Positions 9,061 to 16,790 of a stretch of 64,000 nucleotides of DNA are shown piece after piece. The translations under genes and the position numbers were made by a program. The number at the start of each line of letters is the position of its first letter. Within the stretch, counting starts at the first letter, position 1. The DNA comes from Nonomuraea sp. NEAU-A123 (GTDB lineage: Bacteria; Actinomycetota; Actinomycetes; Streptosporangiales; Streptosporangiaceae). The stretch lies in the NCBI RefSeq assembly GCF_018603905.1, contig NZ_JAHFZZ010000037.1, positions 1-64,000 of the forward strand, read 5' to 3'. Below the pieces are notes generated by a model. That model was not told where the DNA came from and did no database searches. It saw nothing but the letters and a program-made list of their open reading frames with translations.

Positions 9061-10251
9061 TCACAAAGGGCGTGCGGCCAGGGCGGCCGCCCGGCGGGCA
9101 CGCAGCACGATCTCCAGCTCGAAGCGGATGTCCGGATCGGCGAGCTGGTCCCCGTAAAGCTCCTCCAACTGCCGCAACCGATACCGAACCGTCTGCGGAT
9201 GCACATGCAGCCGAGCCGCCACCTCCCCCGCCCCCCGGCCGTGCCGCAGCCAGGCCAGCAGCGTCTCCGCCAGCCGGTCCTGCTGCGTGGGCCGCAGATG
9301 GGCCAGCGGCGCCAGCCGTATCTCCGCCAGTGCGTTGACCAGCTCCTCGTCCTTGAACACGACCAGCGTCGCCATATGGTCCGTGCAGCGCAGCAGGCCG
9401 CGCGGCAGCACGCCGCGCCCGGACAGCTCCAGTGCCTCGGCCGCCCACCGCAGCGACGACGCGGCGGCGGGCAGGGGCACGGCGGGCCCGATCGCGCCCA
9501 GGTAGCCGCGGAGCGCGGTCTCCAGCATCCGGGCCTGGCCGGGGCCGTTCGGGTCGGGTACGAGCAGGCATGGCGTGGTTCGTTCCAGGCCGGTCAGCAC
9601 GTCGGGCGGCACCGCGGGGGACCGGCAGGTGCCGTGCTGGTCGTCGAGCGCGACGCAGGCCACGGTCTTCGGCAGCCGCCACCCGGCGGCCCTGGCCAGG
9701 TCGGAGATGGCCTCCGAACCGGCGGGCGGCCGGCTCAGCAGCAGGTCGAGCAGCCGGTTGCGGCGCCGCTCGATCTCGCCCGCCGCGTGTGCCCGAGCTT
9801 CGTCGAAGCCCTCGGCCGCGGCGTCGGCGAGCTGGTCGAGGTAGACGAAGATGGCCTCGCCCAGGTCGTACAGGGACTGCGGGGAGAGTCCGAGCGGGTC
9901 GGCGATCTCAGTCAGCCGCCGCCAGCCGACCCGGGCGCCCAGCCGCATCGCGGCCTGCAGCGGCTCCAGATTGCGACCCTCCGCCGCCTCGCCCTTGCCG
10001 ATCATGCGGAACGGCTCGGGGTCCCAGGGGGCGGCGGGGTCCTGGATGTGGTCGAGGAAGCCGTCGATGGCCTGCTCGACGGTGGTCCTGACGACCTTGA
10101 TGTAGACCTCGTCGGATGGCCGGGCGTACTCGGGGATGCGGGCCTGGATCTCCCCGATCACCTCGGCGGAGATCCGGCCGATTCCGGCCTTGAGCGTCTT
10201 CACGATGTCCGCGGAGATCCGGGTGTCGCTGGTGTCACTCTTGCTGGCCAT
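9061..10251 (-). CDS. PucR/CdaR-type transcriptional regulator
   Basis: A 396-residue regulator with a C-terminal PucR-type helix-turn-helix (AARLHVHPQTVRYRLRQLEEL) and an N-terminal all-helical RsbR/RsbT-like region. The ATG at 10251 is preceded by GGAGG with 5 nt spacing, which decides against an in-frame ATG at 10269. It converges on the ccr gene with only 7 bp between the stops. Members of this family often control neighbouring catabolic or secondary-metabolite genes. Control of the PKS/ccr operon or the esterase is inferred from position. Confidence 0.85.
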   Translation of the reverse strand: MASKSDTSDTRISADIVKTLKAGIGRISAEVIGEIQARIPEYARPSDEVYIKVVRTTVEQAIDGFLDHIQDPAAPWDPEPFRMIGKGEAAEGRNLEPLQAAMRLGARVGWRRLTEIADPLGLSPQSLYDLGEAIFVYLDQLADAAAEGFDEARAHAAGEIERRRNRLLDLLLSRPPAGSEAISDLARAAGWRLPKTVACVALDDQHGTCRSPAVPPDVLTGLERTTPCLLVPDPNGPGQARMLETALRGYLGAIGPAVPLPAAASSLRWAAEALELSGRGVLPRGLLRCTDHMATLVVFKDEELVNALAEIRLAPLAHLRPTQQDRLAETLLAWLRHGRGAGEVAARLHVHPQTVRYRLRQLEELYGDQLADPDIRFELEIVLRARRAAALAARPL

Positions 10252-10310
10252 CGTCCCTCCTGTCGCCATTGTTACCCGCGCGGCAGAGGTTTGTGTAGCA
10301 AGTGCTTGTT

Positions 10311-10511
10311 TTACTTCAGGAAGGCGCCGAACTCTTCCACGTCGATCAAGCCGTCCCCGTCCTTGTCGAGCCGCTGCACTCCGGCCTGCGCCGCCTCCAG
10401 CGTGATCGGCTGACCCAGCACCTCCATCAGTCCCACCAGCTCTTCGGCGGAGATCCTGCCGTCCTTGTCAACGTCGATCAGGTCGAAAGTGATCGTGTAA
10501 TCGGTGCTCAT
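10311..10511 (-). CDS. Two-EF-hand calcium-binding protein
   Basis: A 66-residue calmodulin-like protein consisting almost only of two EF-hands. The loops DVDKDGRISAEE and DKDGDGLIDVEE carry Asp/Asp/Asp and Glu at positions 1, 3, 5 and 12, so both should bind calcium. There is no signal peptide or membrane segment, so it should act in the cytoplasm as a sensor or buffer. An AAAGGGC ribosome site precedes the ATG. Similar small EF-hand proteins (calerythrin/CabC type) occur in Streptomyces. The target is unknown and neighbours give no clue. Confidence 0.88.
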   Translation of the reverse strand: MSTDYTITFDLIDVDKDGRISAEELVGLMEVLGQPITLEAAQAGVQRLDKDGDGLIDVEEFGAFLK

Positions 10512-10540
10512 GGGTCGCCCTTTCGCGAGATCCGTGTCGG

Positions 10541-11419
10541 TCAGACCTTAGTAGCGCTTTCTCGGAGTGCGTCGATGAATGCCCTGACTTCTGGCCTTTT
10601 ATCGCCGGACCGCCAGGCGATGGCCAGCTCGCCCGGCGGGAGGCCGGTCACCGGGCGATAGACCAGGCCGGGCCGTTTGTAGAGCGCGGCGTTGCCCTCG
10701 GCCACCAGGACGACGCCCAAACCGCTGGTCACGGCCTCGAACACCTCTTCAGGCGTGTTGGCCGTGACCCCGATGACCGGCTCGTCGTCCCGGAGGTCGC
10801 GGGCGAGCCAGTAGTCGCGCAGCGGCCCCGCCGAGGTGGGCAGCGCGATGAACGGCTCGTCGCGCAGGGCCTCGAACGGGATCTCCGCCAGCTCGGCGAG
10901 GGGGTGGTCGTCCGGCATGGCGACGCCTCTGCCCTCAGTGGCGAGAACATGCGTGTTCAGTCCCTCGGGCACGGGCAGCCAGATGAAGGCCACGTCGGAG
11001 CCGCCGTCGGCCAGGCCGCCGCTGGGATCGTCCCAGCCGACCAGCCGCAGTGACACCTCCCAGCCGGGCATCGCCTTCCGGAACAGGCGCAGCGCCTCCT
11101 GCTGGATCCCTCGCCCGACCGCCGTCTGCATGCCGATGACCAGGGTGCCCGTGGGTGCGGCGGCCCGTGCGGTCTCAAGCCCGGCGTTCCACCGGTCGAG
11201 CAGTTCGCGCGCGACCGGCAGCAGCGTCTCGCCCTGCCTGGTCAGGACCATCCCGGAGGGCACGCGCTCGAACAGGCCGAAGCCGAGCTGCCGTTCCAGC
11301 GCCCTGAGCTGCTTGGACAGCGCGGGCTGGGAGACGAACAGCCGCTCGGCGGCCCTAGTCACGTTCAGCTCCTCGGCCGTCGCGACGAAATAACGCAGGT
11401 CCCGCAGGTGCACGTCCAT
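10541..11419 (-). CDS. LysR-family transcriptional regulator
   Basis: A 292-residue LysR regulator with an N-terminal winged helix (MDVHLRDLRYFVATAEEL, then a VSQPALSKQLRALE recognition helix) and a periplasmic-binding-like effector domain. Two in-frame ATGs exist. The inner one at 11419 is chosen because an extended -10 (TGCTATAAC, hexamer at 11428-11433) lies 8 nt upstream, which suggests a leaderless message. It diverges from an aldo-keto reductase across a 62-bp gap that carries a palindrome, the classical arrangement for a LysR regulator acting on its neighbour and on itself. Confidence 0.88.
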   Translation of the reverse strand: MDVHLRDLRYFVATAEELNVTRAAERLFVSQPALSKQLRALERQLGFGLFERVPSGMVLTRQGETLLPVARELLDRWNAGLETARAAAPTGTLVIGMQTAVGRGIQQEALRLFRKAMPGWEVSLRLVGWDDPSGGLADGGSDVAFIWLPVPEGLNTHVLATEGRGVAMPDDHPLAELAEIPFEALRDEPFIALPTSAGPLRDYWLARDLRDDEPVIGVTANTPEEVFEAVTSGLGVVLVAEGNAALYKRPGLVYRPVTGLPPGELAIAWRSGDKRPEVRAFIDALRESATKV

Positions 11420-11432
11420 AACCATCGGTTAT
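11418..11432. promoter_or_regulatory. LysR-type operator, ATAACC-ATC-GGTTAT
   Basis: A perfect 6-bp inverted repeat with a 3-bp centre in the divergent lysR/aldo-keto reductase region. It overlaps the lysR -10 hexamer and start codon, so binding would repress lysR, and it lies 50 bp upstream of the reductase start. The T-N11-A geometry of LysR boxes is present. Binding itself is inference. Confidence 0.6.
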
Positions 11433-11481
11433 AGCAGTAGGTCTTGGACGTGCCGCCCGTACCGCCAGCAGGATGAACCGC

Positions 11482-12465
11482 ATGAAGACACGTGAACTCG
11501 GAAACAACCTGCGGGTCCCCGCGATCGGCTTCGGCGCGATGGTGCTGTCGCCCGGCGTGTACGGCGACATCGACGACACCCGCGCCGAGACGGCGCTCAA
11601 GGCGGCACTCGACGCCGGAGCGGTCCACGTCGACACCAGCGACGCCTACGGTGCGAACGGCCACAACGAGCGCCTGGTCGGCCGGGCGATCAAGGGCCGG
11701 CGCGACGAGGTGGTGGTCGCCACCAAGTTCGGCCTGGCCATCCCGGAGGGGGAGGCGAGCAGATCGCAGCCCGTGGGCTACGCGTTCGGCGAGCTGCGGG
11801 TGAACGCCGAGCCGCGGATGGTCCGCCGCTACGCCGAGCGGAGCCTGCGCAACCTGGACACCGACGTGATCGACCTCTACTACTCGCACTACGTGGACCC
11901 GGGCGTGCCGATCGAGGAGACGGCCGGGGCGATGGCCGAGCTCGTCGAGGCCGGGCTGGTCAGGCACCTCGGCCTGTCGAACGTGACCGCAGACGAGCTG
12001 CGCCGGGCGCATGCCGTGCACCCGGTGGCGGCCGTGCAGAACGAATGGTCGATGTGGCGGCCGGTCGATCCCGACCTCCTCAAGGCGGCCCGCGAGCTGA
12101 ACGTGGGCATCGTGGCCTGGAGCCCGCTCGGCAACGGCTTCCTCACCGGCACCGTCCAGCAGTTGGGCGAGGGCGACTTCCGGCACAACGCGCCCCGCTT
12201 CTCCGCCGGCAACCTGGCGAGCAACAACGATCGTTACGCCCCGATCAGGGACCTGGCCACCCGCCTGGGCATCACCCCCGCCCAACTGGCCCTGGCCTGG
12301 CTGCTGCACCAGTACGAGCACGTGGTGGCGATCCCGGGCAGCCGCACCCCCGTGCACATCGAGGAGAACCTGGCCGCCGCCGACCTCGTCCTGCACCGCG
12401 ACACACTGGCCCAGGTCGACGAGGCGCTCGCCGGATTCGAGGTGACCGGCGGCACCCTGCTCTGA
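11482..12465 (+). CDS. Aldo-keto reductase
   Basis: A 327-residue NADPH-dependent (beta/alpha)8 oxidoreductase. The catalytic tetrad is visible: Asp in HVDTSDAYG, Tyr in the same block, Lys in VVVATKFG and His in YYSHYVDP. The ATG at 11482 has AGGA 8 nt upstream; an ATG at 11473 directly abuts that site and is less likely. It is probably controlled by the divergent LysR regulator. The substrate is unknown; the closest general class is the YajO/Tas-like aldehyde or ketone reductases. The next gene begins right after the stop codon, so both may be co-transcribed. Confidence 0.87.
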   Translation: MKTRELGNNLRVPAIGFGAMVLSPGVYGDIDDTRAETALKAALDAGAVHVDTSDAYGANGHNERLVGRAIKGRRDEVVVATKFGLAIPEGEASRSQPVGYAFGELRVNAEPRMVRRYAERSLRNLDTDVIDLYYSHYVDPGVPIEETAGAMAELVEAGLVRHLGLSNVTADELRRAHAVHPVAAVQNEWSMWRPVDPDLLKAARELNVGIVAWSPLGNGFLTGTVQQLGEGDFRHNAPRFSAGNLASNNDRYAPIRDLATRLGITPAQLALAWLLHQYEHVVAIPGSRTPVHIEENLAAADLVLHRDTLAQVDEALAGFEVTGGTLL

Positions 12466-12498
12466 ATGGGTGACCCGCTCCTGGGTAGCGGTGGCGGC

Positions 12499-14160
12499 AT
12501 GCGACTGACGTACACCTCGGATTTGTGGTGGAAGAACGCCGTTGTCTACTGCCTGGACGTCGAGACGTTCAAGGACGGCAACGACGACGGGATCGGCGAC
12601 TTCCGCGGGCTCACGCAGCAGATCGACTACCTGGCGGGGATGGGGGTCACCACCCTGTGGCTGATGCCGTTCTTCCCGACCCCCAACCGGGACGACGGCT
12701 ACGACATCACCGACTTCTACTCCATCGACCCCCGGCTCGGCACGCTGGGCGACTTCGTAGAGTTCATGCGGACCGCCAAGGACCGCGGCCTGCGGGTGAT
12801 CGCGGACCTGGTCGTGAACCACACCTCCGACCAGCACCCCTGGTTCATCGAATCGCGGTCGAGCAAGAAGTCGCCGCTGCGCGACTGGTACGTCTGGTCG
12901 GACAAGCCGGAGCCGGACGATCCCAAGCAGGTGGTCTTCCCCGACGAGGAGGACAGCATCTGGCAGCTCGACACCTCGACCGGCCAGTACTACCTGCACA
13001 GCTTCTACCGCCACCAGCCCGACCTGAACGTCAGCAACCCCGAGGTGCGCGACGAGATCGTCCGGATCCTGGGCTTCTGGATGGAGCTGGGGCTGTCGGG
13101 GTTCCGGGTGGACGCCGTGCCGTTCCTCATCGAGAACGTCCAGCCCAAGCTGGCCGACCCGCACGAGTTCCTGGCGGACCTGCGGGCCTTCATGACCCGG
13201 CGTGAGGGCACCTCGGTGCTGCTCGGCGAGGTCAACCTGCCCTACAAGGACCTGATGAGCTACTTCGGGGAGGGGCTGGGCGACCAGCTCTCCATGTGCT
13301 TCGACTTCATCGGCATGCAGCGCGCGTGGCTGGCGCTGGCGCGCGGCGAGGCCGAGCCGCTCGCCGACGCGCTCAAATCCCGGCCCAGGCCGCCCAAGGA
13401 CTGCCAGTGGGCGATGTTCCTGCGCAACCACGACGAGCTGACGCTGGACAAGCTCACGGACAAGGAACGCCAGGAGGTCTTCCGGGCATTCGGCCCAGAC
13501 GAGGACATGCAGATCTACGGCCGCGGCCTGCGCCGGCGCTTGCCGACCATGATGGGCGGGGACCCGCGCCGCATCAAGATGGCCTACAGCCTGCTCTTCT
13601 CCCTGCCGGGCACGCCCGTCATGTTCTACGGCGAAGAGATCGGCATGGGCGAGAACCTCAAGACGGAGGGCCGCATGGCCGTACGGACGCCGATGCAGTG
13701 GTCGGTGGACGGCGGCTTCACCCGGGGCGCCCCCGAACGCGAGATGCCGGACGGCGCCTACTCGCCCGCGCGGATCAACGTGGCCGACCAGAAGCGGGAC
13801 CGGGATTCGTTGCTGCGCTGGTTCCAGCTGCTCATCGAGCGCTACCGCGAGTGCCCGGAGCTGGCCTGGGGCGACTGCACAGTGCTGGAGGCGGCCGATC
13901 CGGCGATCCTGGCGCACCGCTGCGACGCCGACGGCGCCACGGTGGTGGTGATCCACAACCTTGGCGAAACCGCCCAGGACGTGGAGCTGAAACTGGCCGG
14001 GCTGGAGTCGCACACGCTCACGGACCTCCTGGTGGACGGGACGGTGGAGGTCTCCGAGCAGGGCGTGGCGCAGCTGACGCTGGAGCCGCACGGCTGCCGC
14101 TGGCTACGCGCCTCCCCGAAGGAGATCCCCGCGGAGGACGCCTCGGTCAAGTCCCTCTGA
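12499..14160 (+). CDS. GH13 alpha-amylase-family enzyme, trehalose-synthase-like
   Basis: A 553-residue glycoside hydrolase family 13 protein. Conserved regions are ADLVVNH, GFRVDAVP with nucleophile Asp205, LGEV with acid/base Glu244, and RNHD with Asp312. The W-Y-W/HSFYRHQPDLN block is typical of trehalose synthase (maltose-trehalose mutase) and close relatives. The catalytic barrel and a C-terminal beta-domain are complete, but there is no maltokinase fusion. A start at 12466 (immediately after the previous stop) is possible; neither start has a strong ribosome site. Isomerisation or hydrolysis of alpha-glucosides is supported, but the exact substrate is not settled by sequence. The protein is cytoplasmic. 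Confidence 0.82.
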   Translation: MRLTYTSDLWWKNAVVYCLDVETFKDGNDDGIGDFRGLTQQIDYLAGMGVTTLWLMPFFPTPNRDDGYDITDFYSIDPRLGTLGDFVEFMRTAKDRGLRVIADLVVNHTSDQHPWFIESRSSKKSPLRDWYVWSDKPEPDDPKQVVFPDEEDSIWQLDTSTGQYYLHSFYRHQPDLNVSNPEVRDEIVRILGFWMELGLSGFRVDAVPFLIENVQPKLADPHEFLADLRAFMTRREGTSVLLGEVNLPYKDLMSYFGEGLGDQLSMCFDFIGMQRAWLALARGEAEPLADALKSRPRPPKDCQWAMFLRNHDELTLDKLTDKERQEVFRAFGPDEDMQIYGRGLRRRLPTMMGGDPRRIKMAYSLLFSLPGTPVMFYGEEIGMGENLKTEGRMAVRTPMQWSVDGGFTRGAPEREMPDGAYSPARINVADQKRDRDSLLRWFQLLIERYRECPELAWGDCTVLEAADPAILAHRCDADGATVVVIHNLGETAQDVELKLAGLESHTLTDLLVDGTVEVSEQGVAQLTLEPHGCRWLRASPKEIPAEDASVKSL

Positions 14161-14177
14161 CCCGGCCAGGTTTCCCG

Positions 14178-14208
14178 TAACCCGTGGGTTATTTGCCGGA
14201 GTTAGCCT
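14178..14208 (+). promoter_or_regulatory. Leaderless promoter with operator for the 5'-nucleotidase
   Basis: TAACCC-GT-GGGTTA (14178-14191) is a perfect palindrome. It is followed by a TAGCCT -10 (14203-14208) that ends 7 nt before the ATG at 14216, the spacing of leaderless actinobacterial messages. The palindrome covers the -35 position, so it is a good repressor or activator site. It does not resemble a PHO box. Confidence 0.5.
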
Positions 14209-14215
14209 CCTCGCC

Positions 14216-15958
14216 ATGCACATCATCAAGTTTGGGGCCGTCACGCTGACCGCGCTGGCCCTGATCGGCCTGCCCGCGCACGCGACCGGTGGCAAGACCA
14301 TCACCGTCACCGTGATGGGCACCTCCGACATCCATGGCAACGGCCTCAACTGGGACTACTACAAGGACACGGCCTACGCGGACAGCGCCGGCAACAACGT
14401 CGGCCTGGCCAAGGTGTCGACGCTGGTCAACAAGGTGCGGACGGAGCGCGGCGCCGACCGGACGCTGCTGTTCGACTCGGGTGACACCATCCAGGGCACC
14501 CCGCTGGCGTACTACTACGCCAAGGTCGAGCCGATCACCAGGAACGGCCCGGTCCACCCGATGGCCAAGGCCATGAACGCCATCGGCTACGACGCCGTCA
14601 CCCTGGGCAACCACGAGTTCAACTACGGCCTGCCCCTCCTGGCCACCTGGATCCACCAGATGAAGGCCCCGGTACTCGGCGCGAACGCGGTCAGCGCGAA
14701 GACCGGCCGGCCCGCCTACCTGCCGTTCGTGATCAAGACCATGAACGTCAAGGGCGACAAGCCGGTCAAGGTGGGCGTGCTCGGCCTGACCAACCCGGGT
14801 GTCGCGATCTGGGACAAGGCGAACGTCGAGGGCAAGCTCCGCTTCACCGACCTGGTGGAGTCGGCCAAGAAGTGGGTGCCGATCATCCGCAAGCTGGGCG
14901 CGGACGTGGTCGTGGTGACCGCGCACGCGGGCGACAGCGGCATCTCGTCCTACGGCGGTGACCTGCCCGTGGAGAACGCCTCAGCGATGGTCGCCGAGCA
15001 GGTGCCGGGCATCGACGCGGTGCTGTTCGGGCACGCGCACAACGACGTGGCCCAGCGATTCGTCACGAACCAGGCCACCGGCAAGCAGGTCCTGCTCACC
15101 GAGCCGAGCAAGTGGGGCCAGCGCCTCAGCGTGATCGACTTCCAGCTGGCCAAGCAGGGCGGCAAATGGACCGTCACCGGCAAGTCCTCGACCACGCTCA
15201 ACACGAACACGGCCGCCGAGGACCCGAAGATCACCGCTCTGCTCAAGCCGCAGCACGACGCCACGGTCGGCTACGTCAACAAGGTCGTGGCCAAGTCGTC
15301 GGAGCAGCTCTCGGCCGCCGAGTCCCCGTACAAGGACACGCCGATCCTCGACTACATCCAGCAGGTCCAGGTCGAGACCGTCAAGCAGGCGCTGCCGGAC
15401 AACCAGCTGCCGATCCTGTCGATCGCCGCGCCGTTCAGCCGGACCGCCGTCTTCCCCGCCGGTGACATCCGGGTCCGCGACGTGGCCGGCTTGTACGTGT
15501 ACGACAACACGCTGCTGGCCGTGAAGCTGACGGGCGCCCAGATCAAGGACTACCTGGAGTACTCCGCCAAGTACTTCAACCAGCTCGCCTCCGGCGATCC
15601 CGTGGACGTCGCCAAGCTGACCAACGCCGGGAACACGCCGGACTACAACTACGACCAGCTGTCGGGCGTCTCGTACGACATCGACATCGCCAAGCCGGTC
15701 GGGCAGCGGATCGCGAACCTCACCTACGAGGGAACGCCGGTTCCGGCGGACAAGGAGTTCGTGGTCGCGATCAACAACTACCGCCAGTCGGGTGGCGGCG
15801 GGTTCCCGCACGTCGTGGGCGCGCCGGTGCTGTACAACGCCCAGGTGGAGATCCGCCAGGCGCTGATCGACTACGCGACCGCGAAGGGCACGATCAACCC
15901 GGCCGACTTCGCCGCCGCCAACTGGCGCCTGACGCGTGACGGCGCGCCGGTCTTCTGA
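14216..15958 (+). CDS. Secreted 5'-nucleotidase / 2',3'-cyclic phosphodiesterase
   Basis: A 580-residue exported metallophosphoesterase with a signal peptide ending LPAHA (residues 1-23). The N-terminal metal-binding domain has Asp38 and His40 (SDIHGNG), DSGDT, GNHEFNYG with Asn132 and His133, and GHAHND. The C-terminal 5'-nucleotidase substrate domain (5_nucleotid_C) starts near residue 370 and includes NNYRQSGGGGFP. It should hydrolyse nucleotides outside the membrane to salvage phosphate and nucleosides. There is no cell-wall anchor. The short 5' region has no ribosome site; the leaderless promoter described above explains that. Confidence 0.92.
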   Translation: MHIIKFGAVTLTALALIGLPAHATGGKTITVTVMGTSDIHGNGLNWDYYKDTAYADSAGNNVGLAKVSTLVNKVRTERGADRTLLFDSGDTIQGTPLAYYYAKVEPITRNGPVHPMAKAMNAIGYDAVTLGNHEFNYGLPLLATWIHQMKAPVLGANAVSAKTGRPAYLPFVIKTMNVKGDKPVKVGVLGLTNPGVAIWDKANVEGKLRFTDLVESAKKWVPIIRKLGADVVVVTAHAGDSGISSYGGDLPVENASAMVAEQVPGIDAVLFGHAHNDVAQRFVTNQATGKQVLLTEPSKWGQRLSVIDFQLAKQGGKWTVTGKSSTTLNTNTAAEDPKITALLKPQHDATVGYVNKVVAKSSEQLSAAESPYKDTPILDYIQQVQVETVKQALPDNQLPILSIAAPFSRTAVFPAGDIRVRDVAGLYVYDNTLLAVKLTGAQIKDYLEYSAKYFNQLASGDPVDVAKLTNAGNTPDYNYDQLSGVSYDIDIAKPVGQRIANLTYEGTPVPADKEFVVAINNYRQSGGGGFPHVVGAPVLYNAQVEIRQALIDYATAKGTINPADFAAANWRLTRDGAPVF

Positions 15959-16040
15959 CGTACGGCAAGCAGCGGATCCGCAAATGGCCTGGCCGCTCCT
16001 TGACAGGCGTGGCGGCGTCATCCCTCCAGATTTCCGCCGC

Positions 16041-16781
16041 TCAAAGGTAAGACGGCTCGCTCACCCGGTGCCGGAAGGTCCACCAGACCCACGCCTGTGA
16101 GGCCACCAGGAACGGGATCATCGTGAGGATGACCGGTACCAGCAGTGCGCCCGAGGTCCCCGGCGCCAGTGGCAGCCGGAAGCCCGCCAGGACCCCGATC
16201 GCCACGAGGGCCGTCGCGGTCAGGGCGTAGGTGCGGCCCTCCCCGGCGCCGCCGGACAACACCGCCGCCCGCGCACGCAGCACGCCCCGCAGCCGCAGCG
16301 TCGCGAAGGCCAGCCCGTGCGTGGCGAACAACGCGGCCACCAGCAGGGCGGGCAGCACCGCGATGGGCCCGTGGATGCCGAGCAGCACGTCACTGAGCAG
16401 CCAACCCCAGCTCAACGCCAGCCCCCAGCTACCAGTGACGACCGCGCCGTCCCAGAACCCCTGCCACCGGACGCCCGGCAGCCGCCCGCGTAACCACAGA
16501 CCCATGTCCCGCAGGACCCAGGAGAGCACCAGCGCCACGACGAGCGAGTAGTTGCCGCTCAGCAACGAGCCCTCCAAAGCGGGGAAGAGCCCGGCGAGGA
16601 CCCCCGCGGTGGCCACCAGCCACACCTCGTTGCCGAGGAAGAAGGGCGCGATCGCGGCGATGGCCTCGCGCCGCTCGCCGGCGGTGCGCCCGAGGTACGG
16701 CAGCACCATGCCGACGCCGATGTCGGCCCCGGCCAGCACGAGGTAGCCGAGCGCGAAGAAGGCCAGGATCAGGATCTCCAT
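16041..16781 (-). CDS. cydB: Cytochrome bd-type quinol oxidase subunit II (short form)
   Basis: A 246-residue membrane protein with about seven hydrophobic segments. It opens with the CydB pattern ILAFFALGYLVLAGADIGVGM and has FLGNEVWLVATAGVLAGLFP, which carries the conserved E-W of this subunit. Classical CydB proteins run 330-380 residues, so this is a short variant missing roughly one transmembrane pair. The frame is intact. It lies 9 bp downstream of cydA in the same operon. It converges on the 5'-nucleotidase gene. Confidence 0.85.
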   Translation of the reverse strand: MEILILAFFALGYLVLAGADIGVGMVLPYLGRTAGERREAIAAIAPFFLGNEVWLVATAGVLAGLFPALEGSLLSGNYSLVVALVLSWVLRDMGLWLRGRLPGVRWQGFWDGAVVTGSWGLALSWGWLLSDVLLGIHGPIAVLPALLVAALFATHGLAFATLRLRGVLRARAAVLSGGAGEGRTYALTATALVAIGVLAGFRLPLAPGTSGALLVPVILTMIPFLVASQAWVWWTFRHRVSEPSYL

Positions 16782-16790
16782 GACGGCTCC

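Noticed and set aside
11365-14091. Open frame of 908 codons antisense to the GH13 and aldo-keto reductase genes
   Set aside because: Typical GC-rich shadow frame: no domain, composition rich in Arg/His/Val/Gln, and it covers three well-supported genes on the other strand.
12499-14160. Direct functional link of the trehalose-synthase-like enzyme to the Pks13-like locus (trehalose as acyl acceptor)
   Set aside because: More than 3 kb and several unrelated genes separate them, and GH13 function is not certain; kept only as a remote idea.
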